Shown: positions 49,149 to 56,975 of the stretch, one piece after another
Layout: every line of letters starts with the position of its first letter
How positions within the stretch are numbered: the first letter of the stretch is position 1
Source: Micromonospora sp. R77
GTDB lineage: Bacteria > Actinomycetota > Actinomycetes > Mycobacteriales > Micromonosporaceae
NCBI RefSeq assembly: GCF_022747945.1
Contig: NZ_JALDST010000001.1
Location: 4,898,001 to 4,962,000, forward strand
DNA length: 64,000 nt
Reading direction: 5' to 3'
Notes under the pieces: generated by a model
The model's database searches: none
Seen by the model: only the letters and a program-made list of their open reading frames with translations
Told to the model about the DNA's origin: nothing
Program-made: the position numbers and the translations under genes

Positions 49149-49826
49149 TCACCGGAGGTCGGCGATGGCGCTCTCGCCGAGACCGGCCAGCAGCGCGGCC
49201 GGGTCGTCGTAGACCGCCACCGCGCCCGCGCCGGCCAGCTCGGCCCGGCCGGTGCCGCCGCAGGTCAACCCGATGCAGGGGATGTCCAGCTTGCCGGCCG
49301 CCGCCACGTCCCACACCGAGTCGCCGACGAAGACCACCCGGTCCGCCCGCAGCCCGGACTGCTCCAGCGCGGCCACCAGGATGTCCGGTGCCGGCTTGCT
49401 CTCCTGCGCGTCGGCGGCGGAGGTGACCGTGTCGATCACGTCGTCGGCGTCGATGACCTTGCGCAGCGCCGTCGCCTCGTGCTCGGCCGCCGAGGTGGCC
49501 AGCACCACCCGGAGCCCCCGCGCCGCGCAGGCCCGCAGCAGCTCCACCGCGCCGGGCAGCGGCGCCAACCGCTGCCAGTACTCGGCGTAGAGGCTGTCGT
49601 GCGCGTCGCGCAGCCTGCCGTCGCCGTCCCGGTCGCGTTCCGGGCCCAACAGGTGGTCGAGGAGCTTGTCCGAGCCCATCCCGATGGACCGGTGGATGTG
49701 CGTCATCGGCACCAGGTGGTCGGCCTGACGCAGCGCCTCCCACCAGCTCACGGTGTGCAGATAGGTGGTGTCGACGAGGGTCCCGTCCACGTCGAGGAGG
49801 ACGCCGCTGCGGTTGTCGGAAGGCAT
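49149..49826 (-). CDS. HAD-superfamily hydrolase (phosphoglycolate-phosphatase-like)
   Basis: 225 aa. Motif I LLDVDGTLVDTTYLHTVSW, motif II VVLATSAAEHE, motif III SKPAPDILVAALEQSG and motif IV VFVGDSVWDVAAAGKLD are complete. The helical cap and size fit the Gph/PGP-like group. The physiological phosphate ester is unknown. The ATG at 49826 has GGAGG upstream. It is 30 bases after the SpoIIE-type phosphatase gene on the same strand and may share its transcript. Confidence 0.88.
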   Translation of the reverse strand: MPSDNRSGVLLDVDGTLVDTTYLHTVSWWEALRQADHLVPMTHIHRSIGMGSDKLLDHLLGPERDRDGDGRLRDAHDSLYAEYWQRLAPLPGAVELLRACAARGLRVVLATSAAEHEATALRKVIDADDVIDTVTSAADAQESKPAPDILVAALEQSGLRADRVVFVGDSVWDVAAAGKLDIPCIGLTCGGTGRAELAGAGAVAVYDDPAALLAGLGESAIADLR

Positions 49827-49856
49827 GCCCGTCCTCCTACCCCGTCGACGCGCGCC

Positions 49857-51992
49857 TCACCCGGCCGGGACGAGGATCTCGAACCAGACGGTCGAGCCGC
49901 GCACCGTCGGGTCGGTGCCCCACGCGTCGCTCAGCTCCTCGATCAGCCCCAGACCGCGCCCCCGGCTGCTCAGGGTGTCGGTCTGGGCCCGGGTCACCGT
50001 GCCCCGGGTGCCCGAGTCGGCCACCGAGACCAGCAGCCGTTCGGCGCTCAGGTCGATCTCCACCCGGGCCGCCGTGCCGGCGTGCAGCAGGGCGTTGGTG
50101 GTCAGCTCGCTGGTGCACAGCACCGCCGCCCCGATCACGCCCTCCGGCACCCGCCACTCGGTGAGCTGGGCGGTCAGCCAGTGCCGGACCCGGCTCGGGG
50201 CGGTCGGCTCGGCCGGGACCTCCATGCTCGCGGAGCGGCTCGGCTTGACCGCGTGCTCCACCGCCAGCACGGCCACGTCGTCCTCGGTGGCACCGGGCAC
50301 CGCGGCGGTGGCCACCGCGCAGAGCGCCCGCGGGTCGCCGCTGCTCGCGCCGCTGAGCGCGTCGCCCAGGCCGCCCAGCCCGTCGGCGAGGCCCTGCCAC
50401 CGTCGCTCGACGACCCCGTCGCTGTAGAGCAGCAGGGTGTCGCCCGGGGTGAACGGCACGGTGACGGTGCCGGGCCGGCTGTCCAGCCCCAGCGGCGCCC
50501 CGGGCGGCACGTCGACGTACTCGGCGACCGGCGGGCCGTCCGGCGGGCAGCGGCGGATCAGTGGTGCGGGATGGCCGGCGCTGGCCAGCGTGACCGTCCC
50601 GCGGTCCACCTCGATCACGCCGAAGACCACCGTGACGAAGAGTTCGTGCGTACCCGACTCGACGCCCAGGCTGGTCACCAGCCGGTCCAGGCCGGCGAGC
50701 ACCGCGTCCGGTCGTGGGTCGGACAGGGCGAGGGCCCGTAGCGCCGCCCGGACCTGACCCATCCGCGCGGCGGCCCGCAGGTCGTGACCGGCCACGTCGC
50801 CGAGCACCACCGCCAGCGCCCCGGAGGGCAGCACGAACGCGTCGTAGAAGTCGCCGCCGGCGGCGTTGCCGTCCACGCCGGGCTCGTAGCGGGCGGCGAT
50901 CCGCAGCCGGGGCAGGTCCGGCAACTGGTCCGGCAGCATGCTGCGCTGCAACAGCTGGGCGGTCCCGTGCTGGGTCTCGAACCGGCGGGCCCGCTCGGCG
51001 GCCTGACCGACCAGCTCCGCCGAGGCGGCGAGCAGCGCCCGTTCTGCCGCCGACCAGGTGTGCGGCAGTTGGTAGCCGACGGTCAGGGCACCCCGGATCA
51101 CCGTGGACCGCAGCGGCAGCGCGGCGATCGCCCGGATCTTCTCGTCGTGCCGGTCGGCGGCGTTCTCCCGCAGCGGCTGCCCGTCGGAGGCGAAGTACGG
51201 CACCCCGCTGCGCGCGGTCGTCACCACCGGGAACGGCGACTCGGCCGTCATCCGTCGCCACAGCGGCGGCAGCCGCTCGTCCGCCTCGTCGAGCAGCTCC
51301 CCGCGGATCCGCCGGACCATCCGCCAGGCCGAACCCTCGTCCACCGCGAGTGACACCCGGTCGGCGTCGAAGGAGTCGATGCAGTAGCGCAGCGTCACCC
51401 GGGCGACGTCGTCCAGGGTGAGCGTGCCGGAGAGCGCGGCGGCGAACTCGCTCAGGCTCTGCAGCTGCTGGGTGAGCTGCGTGGTCTGGGCGGCGACGGT
51501 GAGCACCCCGATGATCCGGCCGGCGCTGTCCCGGACGGGGGAGTGGCCGCGGGTGAAGACCGCCGGTTCGCCCGTGCCGTCGGGCAGGTGCCGGTGGATC
51601 GGGAGCACGGCCTCCCGGGCGAGGAAGGACTCGCCGTTGCGGTACGCCCGCTGGAGCACCTCGCCGGTGCCCGGGTCGTCCCAGATGTCGGCGAAGACCT
51701 CCGCCGCGGGCCGGCCCAGCGCCTCGGGGTGCCGCCCGCCGATCAGTTCGGCGTAGCCGTCGTTGTAGAGCATCACCAGGTCGTCGCCGTAGAGCAGGGC
51801 CATCGGCACCGGCGAGGCGACGATGAGCTCCACCACCGCGCGGAGTGCCGGGTCCCAGCGCTGCGGCGGGCCGAGCGGGGTGTCGGCCCACGGGTGGGCG
51901 AGCACGGACGCGGAGCCGGTGACCCCGGGCTCCGCTGCTGTTCGCGTCGCGGGAGCCGATGGTGTGGGGACCCGCCCGACCGTGCCTGGCAT
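49857..51992 (-). CDS. SpoIIE-type PP2C phosphatase with PAS, GAF and HATPase domains
   Basis: 711 aa multi-domain stress-signalling protein. Order: PAS (about 40-150, IVASPVPMALLYGDDLVMLYN), GAF (about 175-335), SpoIIE-like PP2C (about 345-565: GDFYDAFVLPSGALAVVLGDVAGHD, DTLLLYSDGVVERR) and a C-terminal RsbW-like HATPase (about 585-710: LCTSELTTNALLHA, GRGLGLIEELSDAWG). Such proteins both dephosphorylate anti-sigma antagonists and phosphorylate them, in partner-switch control of SigB/F. Leaderless -10 box TAGGCT lies six bases before the ATG. The phosphatase metal residues are intact. Which sigma it serves is inferred. Confidence 0.92.
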   Translation of the reverse strand: MPGTVGRVPTPSAPATRTAAEPGVTGSASVLAHPWADTPLGPPQRWDPALRAVVELIVASPVPMALLYGDDLVMLYNDGYAELIGGRHPEALGRPAAEVFADIWDDPGTGEVLQRAYRNGESFLAREAVLPIHRHLPDGTGEPAVFTRGHSPVRDSAGRIIGVLTVAAQTTQLTQQLQSLSEFAAALSGTLTLDDVARVTLRYCIDSFDADRVSLAVDEGSAWRMVRRIRGELLDEADERLPPLWRRMTAESPFPVVTTARSGVPYFASDGQPLRENAADRHDEKIRAIAALPLRSTVIRGALTVGYQLPHTWSAAERALLAASAELVGQAAERARRFETQHGTAQLLQRSMLPDQLPDLPRLRIAARYEPGVDGNAAGGDFYDAFVLPSGALAVVLGDVAGHDLRAAARMGQVRAALRALALSDPRPDAVLAGLDRLVTSLGVESGTHELFVTVVFGVIEVDRGTVTLASAGHPAPLIRRCPPDGPPVAEYVDVPPGAPLGLDSRPGTVTVPFTPGDTLLLYSDGVVERRWQGLADGLGGLGDALSGASSGDPRALCAVATAAVPGATEDDVAVLAVEHAVKPSRSASMEVPAEPTAPSRVRHWLTAQLTEWRVPEGVIGAAVLCTSELTTNALLHAGTAARVEIDLSAERLLVSVADSGTRGTVTRAQTDTLSSRGRGLGLIEELSDAWGTDPTVRGSTVWFEILVPAG

Positions 51993-51998
51993 GGACGC

Positions 51999-52004
51999 AG
52001 CCTA
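51999..52004 (-). promoter_or_regulatory. -10 box TAGGCT, leaderless start of the SpoIIE-type gene
   Basis: On the minus strand TAGGCT ends six bases before the ATG at 51992, with no Shine-Dalgarno sequence. Confidence 0.5.
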
Positions 52005-52091
52005 ACCGGAGCGTCGGCGGCACGTTCCGATCATGCCCGGTGACCGCCGGTCCGAGCCGCTGGCCACGGACATAGCAGCAGGTCAGGGCCG

Positions 52092-52114
52092 GTTTCGGGG
52101 GAGGTGTCGGGAAA
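52092..52114 (+). promoter_or_regulatory. Possible SigB-like promoter GTTT-N13-GGGAAA
   Basis: GTTT at 52092-52095 and GGGAAA at 52109-52114. The spacer of 13 is shorter than the 15-16 of the other sites, so this is a weak call; it would start a leader of about 75 bases before the channel gene. Confidence 0.3.
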
Positions 52115-52194
52115 TTGCTGACGGCCGGTGCGGCGTGCTGACGGAACGACCGGGTATGCGGGCGTCGCAATTCACGCGACAGGAAGGGACACCC

Positions 52195-53046
52195 ATGCCT
52201 AGGACCGTCGCGGTCGGGCAGGCCGACATCGGTGCCGCCCTGACCGATTTCTGGAGGTCGGTGCTGCTCTTCATCCCGAGGGCCATCGCGTTCGTCGTGA
52301 TCCTCGTGGTGGGGTGGCTCATCGCCCGAGCCGTCCTCAAGATCGTGGACGCGGCACTGGAACGGGTGGGATTCGACCGTGCGGTCGAACGTGGTGGCAT
52401 CAAACGCGCACTCGAGAGAACGAAGTACGACGCCAGCGACATCCTGGCCAAACTGGCCTACTACGCGGTGCTGCTGTTCACCCTGCAGTTCGCCTTCGGG
52501 GTGTGGGGACCGAACGCGATCAGTGACCTGATCCGAGGAGTGATCTCCTGGCTGCCGCGGGCCTTCGTGGCGATCGTCATCGTGGTGGTCGCCGCCGCCA
52601 TCGCCAACGCCGTCCGGGACCTCATCACCGGCGCGCTGGGCGGGCTCTCCTACGGCAAGGTCCTCGCCGACCTGACGGCGATCTTCATCCTGGCGCTCGG
52701 CGTGATCGCCGCGCTCAACCAGGTGGGCATCGCCACCACGGTCACCACGCCGGTGCTGATCGCGGTGCTCGCCACGGTGGCCGGCATCCTGATCGTCGGC
52801 GTCGGCGGTGGTCTGGTCAAGCCGATGCAGAACCGCTGGGACGGCTGGCTCGACCGGGCCGCCGAGGAGTCCCGGGCGATCCGCGAGCAGCGGCAGGCGC
52901 AGGGGGCGGGGCGCAGCGACTACGAGCGCCAGATGGCCGACCGGGGCGGGCAGCGTACCCAGGTCATGCCGGAGTCCTCGATGACCGGCACCCGGCCGAT
53001 GGGCTCGGGCGAGCAGACCCAGCAGTTCCGGCGGCCGAACGGCTGA
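52195..53046 (+). CDS. Small-conductance mechanosensitive channel-like membrane protein
   Basis: 283 aa. Several membrane helices (FIPRAIAFVVILVVGWLIARAVL, YYAVLLFTLQFAFGVWG, AFVAIVIVVVAAAIANAV, LTAIFILALGVIAALNQVG, TPVLIAVLATVAGILIVGVGGGL). It resembles CmpX-type proteins with repeated TM_helix motifs, often annotated as mechanosensitive ion channel; the classical MscS beta domain is missing. The C-terminal 75 residues are hydrophilic (RAIREQRQAQGAG and so on). It may answer osmotic shock. AGGAAGGG ribosome-binding site before ATG at 52195. Confidence 0.82.
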   Translation: MPRTVAVGQADIGAALTDFWRSVLLFIPRAIAFVVILVVGWLIARAVLKIVDAALERVGFDRAVERGGIKRALERTKYDASDILAKLAYYAVLLFTLQFAFGVWGPNAISDLIRGVISWLPRAFVAIVIVVVAAAIANAVRDLITGALGGLSYGKVLADLTAIFILALGVIAALNQVGIATTVTTPVLIAVLATVAGILIVGVGGGLVKPMQNRWDGWLDRAAEESRAIREQRQAQGAGRSDYERQMADRGGQRTQVMPESSMTGTRPMGSGEQTQQFRRPNG

Positions 53047-53061
53047 GCCGGGGGGTGCGAG

Positions 53062-53096
53062 GCAGGGTGTCCGCGGGGCGATCGCGGGCACCCTGC
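53062..53096. terminator. 14-bp hairpin with one G-U pair, bidirectional terminator
   Basis: Arms 53062-53075 and 53083-53096 pair with a single G/T wobble; loop of 7. It lies between the channel gene (+) and the gene ending at 53104 (-). Confidence 0.65.
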
Positions 53097-53103
53097 GCCG
53101 TGC

Positions 53104-53466
53104 TCAGGCCAGGTACCGCGGGTCCAGCGAACGGGCCAGCGCGCAGACCCCCAGCAGTCGCAGCCGCAGCCAGTCCGGCTCCGCCCAGTCGGTCCCGTCG
53201 GCCGGCGGCTGCCAGCCGTGCTCCAGGGCCGCCGCGCGGACCCCCTCGGCGTAGCCGGCGAGCGCGGCCACCGTCAGCGGCCGGCGGTCGCCGCCGAGGC
53301 TGTCGCGTACGGCGGCCGCGTGCTGGTCCACCAGGGCCAGCAGGCCGGGACGGGCGGCGGCCGCGGCGAGGCCCGTGGTGCCGACGGAGGAGGTGAGCAC
53401 GGCGAGGGCGGACCGCGCGGAGCTTGCGGCGGTACGGGTCGCGACCCGGTTGTACGGCACACGCAT
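53104..53466 (-). CDS. DUF6401-like small protein
   Basis: 120 aa, Ala-rich helical protein starting MRVPYNRVATRTAASSARSAL. The pattern LLALVDQHAAAVRDSLGGDRRP and YAEGVRAAALEHGWQPP is one I associate with the Micromonospora/Salinispora DUF6401 proteins, which databases link loosely to natural-product clusters; no such cluster is visible here. The function is unknown and the family name is from memory. ATG at 53466; the longer frame to 53631 is not used. Confidence 0.6.
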   Translation of the reverse strand: MRVPYNRVATRTAASSARSALAVLTSSVGTTGLAAAAARPGLLALVDQHAAAVRDSLGGDRRPLTVAALAGYAEGVRAAALEHGWQPPADGTDWAEPDWLRLRLLGVCALARSLDPRYLA

Positions 53467-53630
53467 GGTGACCGAGGCTAATCGTCGCGCGACCGGTGCG
53501 ACCTCGGCCGACCGGCCGATGACCGGATCCGCCGCCGGTCGGCGGGGTTCCCCCGGGGGGATTGACCCGGCCGGGACGGGGCAGAAGGGAAACCACGCGA
53601 ACCCGCGCAGCCGATCCCGGGAGGACCGCA

Positions 53631-54077
53631 ATGGGACACGTCGACGGACCCGACGAGGCGCACCGCCGCCCGGCCGGCGTGAGCGACGACACGGTCGCGG
53701 CGCTGGGCAAGCTGAGCGAGGCCCTGGAGACCGTCGAGCGGGTACGCGGGCACCTCTACTCGCTGCACCAGCTCGTCGGGCACGCCGACCTGATGCTCGA
53801 CGACGCGGTCGAGCTGTTCCGCAAGGCCGGACACGAGGCGATCGCCGACCGGATCGGACGGGACCTGCTCGGCCGTAACGTGATCGCCGGACGCTGGACG
53901 TTCCAGATCGTCGAGGACTTCGACGACGGCTACTACGCCCTCTTCCGGGAGCTGGACCGGCAGGCCCGCGACGAGTTGGTCGACGGCCGACGCCACCTGT
54001 ACGAGGCGGAGATGAAGGAACGCCGGCGGACCCGCGGCTGGCCGGGGCACGAGGCGCGCCCCGGCGCGGACGGCTAG
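53631..54077 (+). CDS. Hypothetical helical protein (148 aa)
   Basis: Function unknown. Soluble, helical and charged: KLSEALETVERVRGHLYSLHQ, AVELFRKAGHEAIADRI, GRWTFQIVEDFDDGYY, then YEAEMKERRRTRGWPGHEA. This arrangement (four helices and an acidic DDGYY motif) recurs in actinobacterial hypothetical proteins near stress genes. ATG at 53631 has GGGAGGACCGCA upstream. Its stop overlaps by four bases the stop of the convergent small membrane gene. Confidence 0.65.
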   Translation: MGHVDGPDEAHRRPAGVSDDTVAALGKLSEALETVERVRGHLYSLHQLVGHADLMLDDAVELFRKAGHEAIADRIGRDLLGRNVIAGRWTFQIVEDFDDGYYALFRELDRQARDELVDGRRHLYEAEMKERRRTRGWPGHEARPGADG

Positions 54078-54286
54078 TCGGAGGAGCGGGCCTGCGCCGG
54101 CTGCCGCCGGGCGGCGTCGTCCGCGATGATCACGGTGGCCACCATCAGCGCGACGCAGAGGCTGAACAGCCAGGAGCTGTCCGCGACGAACTTCGCGGCG
54201 ACGGGTGCCTGGATGGCGGCGAGCAGGAAGCCCAGCCAGGCCAGGCGACGCTGACGTGGGGTGAGGATGCCGGAGCCCTGTTGCAT
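54074..54286 (-). CDS. Small two-helix membrane protein
   Basis: 70 aa. RQRRLAWLGFLLAAIQAPVAAKFV and SSWLFSLCVALMVATVIIAD are two membrane helices; the ends are charged. No family recognised. ATG at 54286 with no strong ribosome-binding site. Overlaps the convergent gene by four bases. A short AT-containing stretch lies upstream. Confidence 0.6.
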   Translation of the reverse strand: MQQGSGILTPRQRRLAWLGFLLAAIQAPVAAKFVADSSWLFSLCVALMVATVIIADDAARRQPAQARSSD

Positions 54287-54434
54287 TCCGAAAGTCTTGC
54301 GCGAAGCACCCGCTCTGCCGTCACCCGTTCGGCCGATTCTGGATGGGCTGTCCGTTTCTCGACCCGCCCGGACCGTAATTCTTGCCGTTCCGGGGGACGC
54401 GGCAGCGACTGTTCCGTGTTAAAGGTGACCGGAC

Positions 54435-54463
54435 GACGCCGGGCGCCGGTGGCGCCCGGCGTC
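54435..54463 (-). terminator. 13-bp hairpin terminator
   Basis: Arms 54435-54447 and 54451-54463 are perfectly complementary with a 3-base loop, five bases after the stop of the gene at 54468 (minus strand). Confidence 0.7.
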
Positions 54464-54467
54464 CGGC

Positions 54468-54731
54468 TCACATGGTGTCCGGGCCGGTCCGTCCGGTGGT
54501 CGACGGCCGGTACGCCCGGTCCGCGTCGGTCATCTCGCGCCGCTCGGCCTCCGGGCCGGCACCCCGGTCCACCGCCTCCGGACCGTGTCCGAACGCGGCC
54601 TCCTCCCCGGCGTCGTTGCCGGTGACGTCGTCGGCCTGCCCGTCCAGGGTCGACCGGGCGACCGCCCGGTCCAGCTCGTGCAGGGGAGTGCGGTCCTCGT
54701 CGCGCCAGACGTGGCTGTCGTTGTCGGTCAT
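54468..54731 (-). CDS. Small acidic hydrophilic protein behind a SigB-like promoter
   Basis: 87 aa, acidic and probably disordered (MTDNDSHVWRDEDRTPLHELD at the start, GPEAERREMTDADRAY later). No family known. ATG at 54731 is supported by its exact distance from the SigB-like promoter (9 bases after GGGTAC), giving a leaderless or nearly leaderless mRNA; the frame open to 54794 would start inside the promoter. Likely a stress-inducible protein. Confidence 0.6.
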   Translation of the reverse strand: MTDNDSHVWRDEDRTPLHELDRAVARSTLDGQADDVTGNDAGEEAAFGHGPEAVDRGAGPEAERREMTDADRAYRPSTTGRTGPDTM

Positions 54732-54740
54732 TCCGTTGCG

Positions 54741-54765
54741 GTACCCGGGGGCGATGATCGCAAAC
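54741..54765 (-). promoter_or_regulatory. SigB-like promoter GTTT-N15-GGGTAC
   Basis: On the minus strand GTTT (54765-54762) and GGGTAC (54746-54741), spacer 15, matching the streptomycete SigB consensus. The -10 box ends nine bases before ATG at 54731. Confidence 0.7.
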
Positions 54766-54796
54766 GGCCGCCGCCGGCCCGGCTGCCGACGCACGA

Positions 54797-54826
54797 CGAC
54801 GGCCGCCGGATCACCGGCGGCCGTCG
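54797..54826 (-). terminator. 13-bp hairpin terminator
   Basis: Arms 54797-54809 and 54814-54826 are perfectly complementary with an ATCA loop, 27 bases after the stop of the SRPBCC gene (minus strand). Confidence 0.7.
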
Positions 54827-54852
54827 GACGTGTGGTCAGCGGGGGTACGTGC

Positions 54853-55314
54853 TCACGGGGTCGGCCGGTCGACCGAGCCCCGCCAGGCCCCGGTCTCCTG
54901 ACCGCGTCGCTCGATGAACTGCTTGAACCGCTCCAGGTCGCCCTTGGCGCGGCGGTCGACGACGCCGAGCTTGTCGCCCGCCTTCTCGACCACGCCGTGC
55001 GGCTCGAACTCCAGCTGCAGGGTGACCCGGGTGTCGTTCTCGTCCAACCGGTGGAAGGTCACCACGCCGGCGTGCTGGGTGCCGCCGGTGGACTTCCAGG
55101 CGACCCGCTCGTCGGGCAGCTGCTCGGTGATCTCGGCGTCGAACTCGCGCTTGACCCCGGCGATCTCCACCGTCCAGTGGGTCATCGTGTCGGAGAGCTG
55201 CCGGACCTCCTGGACACCCTCCATGAAGTGGGGGAACTCCTCGAACTGGGTCCACTGGTCGTACGCGGTCCGGATCGGGACGGAGACGTCCACGTGCTCC
55301 ATTACGCCGCTCAT
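54853..55314 (-). CDS. SRPBCC (polyketide cyclase/START-like) protein
   Basis: 153 aa. SRPBCC fold with hydrophobic pocket: MEHVDVSVPIRTAYDQWTQF, EFPHFMEGVQEVRQLSD, THWTVEIAGVKREFDAEI and the C-terminal helix KGDLERFKQFIERRG. The ATG at 55314 follows GAGGAAATCC. It is 52 bases after the DUF2795-like gene and probably co-transcribed from the same SigB-like promoter. Ligand unknown; many relatives are stress proteins rather than cyclases. Confidence 0.85.
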   Translation of the reverse strand: MSGVMEHVDVSVPIRTAYDQWTQFEEFPHFMEGVQEVRQLSDTMTHWTVEIAGVKREFDAEITEQLPDERVAWKSTGGTQHAGVVTFHRLDENDTRVTLQLEFEPHGVVEKAGDKLGVVDRRAKGDLERFKQFIERRGQETGAWRGSVDRPTP

Positions 55315-55366
55315 CAGGATTTCCTCCTCTGCCGCCGGTGACGCTCCGGATCGTGGGCCGATCCGG

Positions 55367-55783
55367 TCACCAGCGCGTCGTCTCGTTCTTGTGCCCGAGG
55401 GCGGCCCACACCTCGGAAATCGTCTGGTAACGGGTGCCCTCCGGCAGTCGCTCCAACGCCGCCACGATGTCGGCCGGGGCCTCGTTCTCGCGGGCGTTGG
55501 CGACCAGCGCGTCGCGGTCACCGGGCAGGGCGGTCGTCGTGATGAACCGGCCGAGGCGGCTGCGCGCCTCGACGTCCTGGGAGCTCATGCCCTGCGGGGC
55601 ACCGCTGCGCAGCTCGCCGGCCGGGGCGGTGGTCGCCTCCGGCTGGTCCTCGCCGGCCGGCTCCGGCTGACGGAACTCGTCCACCCGGGAGCCGCCGGTC
55701 CCCGGTCCCTGGACGAGCCCGCTGACCTCCTGGCTCATCTGCTCGTCGACCCTGGGTGAGTGCTTGCTGCTGCCACGTTCCAT
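55367..55783 (-). CDS. DUF2795 family protein
   Basis: 138 aa. The C-terminal 70 residues (RLGRFITTTALPGDRDALVANARENEAP, then ADIVAALERLPEGTRYQTISEVWAALG) match the DUF2795 pattern, which is a short helical domain of unknown function. The N-terminal half is disordered, acidic and Pro-rich. The start ATG at 55783 lies ten bases after a SigB-like -10 box, which supports it. First gene of a two-gene unit with the SRPBCC gene. Confidence 0.78.
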   Translation of the reverse strand: MERGSSKHSPRVDEQMSQEVSGLVQGPGTGGSRVDEFRQPEPAGEDQPEATTAPAGELRSGAPQGMSSQDVEARSRLGRFITTTALPGDRDALVANARENEAPADIVAALERLPEGTRYQTISEVWAALGHKNETTRW

Positions 55784-55793
55784 GCCGTCAGGG

Positions 55794-55818
55794 ATGCCCG
55801 GGCGGGCGGCCGGTAAAC
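55794..55818 (-). promoter_or_regulatory. SigB-like promoter GTTT-N15-GGGCAT
   Basis: On the minus strand GTTT (55818-55815) and GGGCAT (55799-55794), spacer 15. The -10 box ends ten bases before the ATG at 55783. Confidence 0.6.
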
Positions 55819-55848
55819 CGGGGCCGGGCCGTGAAGCCGGTCATCCGG

Positions 55849-56826
55849 TCACGAATCGGCCGGGGCCCGGGGCGGCAGCACCGGCTCACCCGGGTCACCG
55901 GCACCCGACTGGAGCACCCGGCCGCGCTGCAGTTCCGCATTCACCTGGACGCCCAGCATCAGCGCGCAGTTGGACAGGTAGAGCCACACCAGGAAGGCGA
56001 TGACCGCGCCCAGGCTGCCGTAGGTGACGTCGTACGAGCCGAAGTTCGACACGTAGAGGCCGAAACCGAAGGAGGCGAGCACCCAGGCGACCAGGGCCAG
56101 GCCGCCGCCCGGGGTGAGCCAGCGGAACCGGGGCTGCCGCACGTTCGGGGCGATCCAGAACAGCAGCGACAGCAGCGCCATCACCAGCAGGGCGAGCGCC
56201 GGCCACTTCGCCACGCCCCACACCGTGCGGGCCAGCCCGCCGGCGTGCACCAGGTCGCCGACCGCGTCCGCGACCGGACCGCTGACGATCAGGCCGAGCG
56301 CCACCACGGCCAGCAGCAGCAGCGACAGCGCGGCCATGCCGATCTGCAACGGCCGCAGCCGGTAGAAGGGGCGGCCCTCCTCGACGCCGTAGATCGCGTT
56401 GGAGGCCCGGGTGAACGCCCCGATGAAGCCGGACGCCGACCACAGCGCGCCGAGCAGACCGAAGCTGAGCAGCACCCGCGCCGAGCTCTGCTGGTCGACC
56501 ACGCCGCGGATCACGTCGACGAAGCCCTCGTTGCCGACCACCGAGCCGGCGCCCACGTCACGGGCCAGCCCGATCACGGTGTCCACGGTGCGCTCCCCGT
56601 CGGAGACGAGCCCGACCAGCGCGACCACCACGATGGTGGCGGGGAAGAGCGCCAGCACCCCGTAGTAGGTGAGCGCGGCGGCCCAGTCCGCGCAGTTGTC
56701 CTTGACGAAGTTCCGGCCGCTGCGGACCAGCACCCCGCGCCAGGTCGCCCAGCTCAACTGGCGGATGCGCCGGGGGAACCGGGCCCGCTGCCGGTCGGTG
56801 ACCACCGGCTGACTCGTCGCTGCCAT
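55849..56826 (-). CDS. YihY/virulence factor BrkB family membrane protein
   Basis: 325 aa, six membrane helices. The family pattern is clear: NCADWAAALTYYGVLALFPATIVVV, then GALWSASGFIGAFTRASNAIYGVEE, and YVSNFGSYDVTYGSLGAVIAFLVWLYLSN near the end. These inner-membrane proteins were once annotated as ribonuclease BN; their real function is unknown and may be in envelope integrity. ATG at 56826 has GGGAGCGGTC upstream. A SigB-like promoter 53 bases upstream is divergent from that of the ChaB gene. Confidence 0.9.
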   Translation of the reverse strand: MAATSQPVVTDRQRARFPRRIRQLSWATWRGVLVRSGRNFVKDNCADWAAALTYYGVLALFPATIVVVALVGLVSDGERTVDTVIGLARDVGAGSVVGNEGFVDVIRGVVDQQSSARVLLSFGLLGALWSASGFIGAFTRASNAIYGVEEGRPFYRLRPLQIGMAALSLLLLAVVALGLIVSGPVADAVGDLVHAGGLARTVWGVAKWPALALLVMALLSLLFWIAPNVRQPRFRWLTPGGGLALVAWVLASFGFGLYVSNFGSYDVTYGSLGAVIAFLVWLYLSNCALMLGVQVNAELQRGRVLQSGAGDPGEPVLPPRAPADS

Positions 56827-56879
56827 GACCGCTCCCTGTGTCCCGCGCCCGGGCGCACCCCCGCCGCGTGCCAGAGCCG

Positions 56880-56905
56880 GTACCCCGGGCGAAAAATCGA
56901 CAAAC
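56880..56905 (-). promoter_or_regulatory. SigB-like promoter GTTT-N16-GGGTAC
   Basis: On the minus strand GTTT (56905-56902) and GGGTAC (56885-56880), spacer 16, 53 bases before the YihY-family gene. Divergent from the similar promoter at 56915-56939. Confidence 0.7.
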
Positions 56906-56914
56906 GGTATGCCG

Positions 56915-56939
56915 GTTTGTCCCGGTCCCGGGCGGGAAC
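56915..56939 (+). promoter_or_regulatory. SigB-like promoter GTTT-N15-GGGAAC
   Basis: GTTT at 56915-56918 and GGGAAC at 56934-56939, spacer 15, 36 bases before the ChaB-family gene. Confidence 0.65.
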
Positions 56940-56975
56940 CCCAGGAGGTGACCCAGCGACGCGGAGGAGGACGAG

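Noticed and set aside
49837..53091. A 1084-codon minus-strand open frame over the SpoIIE-type and channel genes
   Set aside because: It runs antisense through the channel gene and in the wrong frame through the SpoIIE-type gene; no family pattern.
53104..53466. Evidence for a natural-product gene cluster around the DUF6401-like and monooxygenase-like genes
   Set aside because: No synthase, carrier protein or tailoring enzyme set is present; ABM-fold proteins at 8.5 and 14 kb are explained otherwise.
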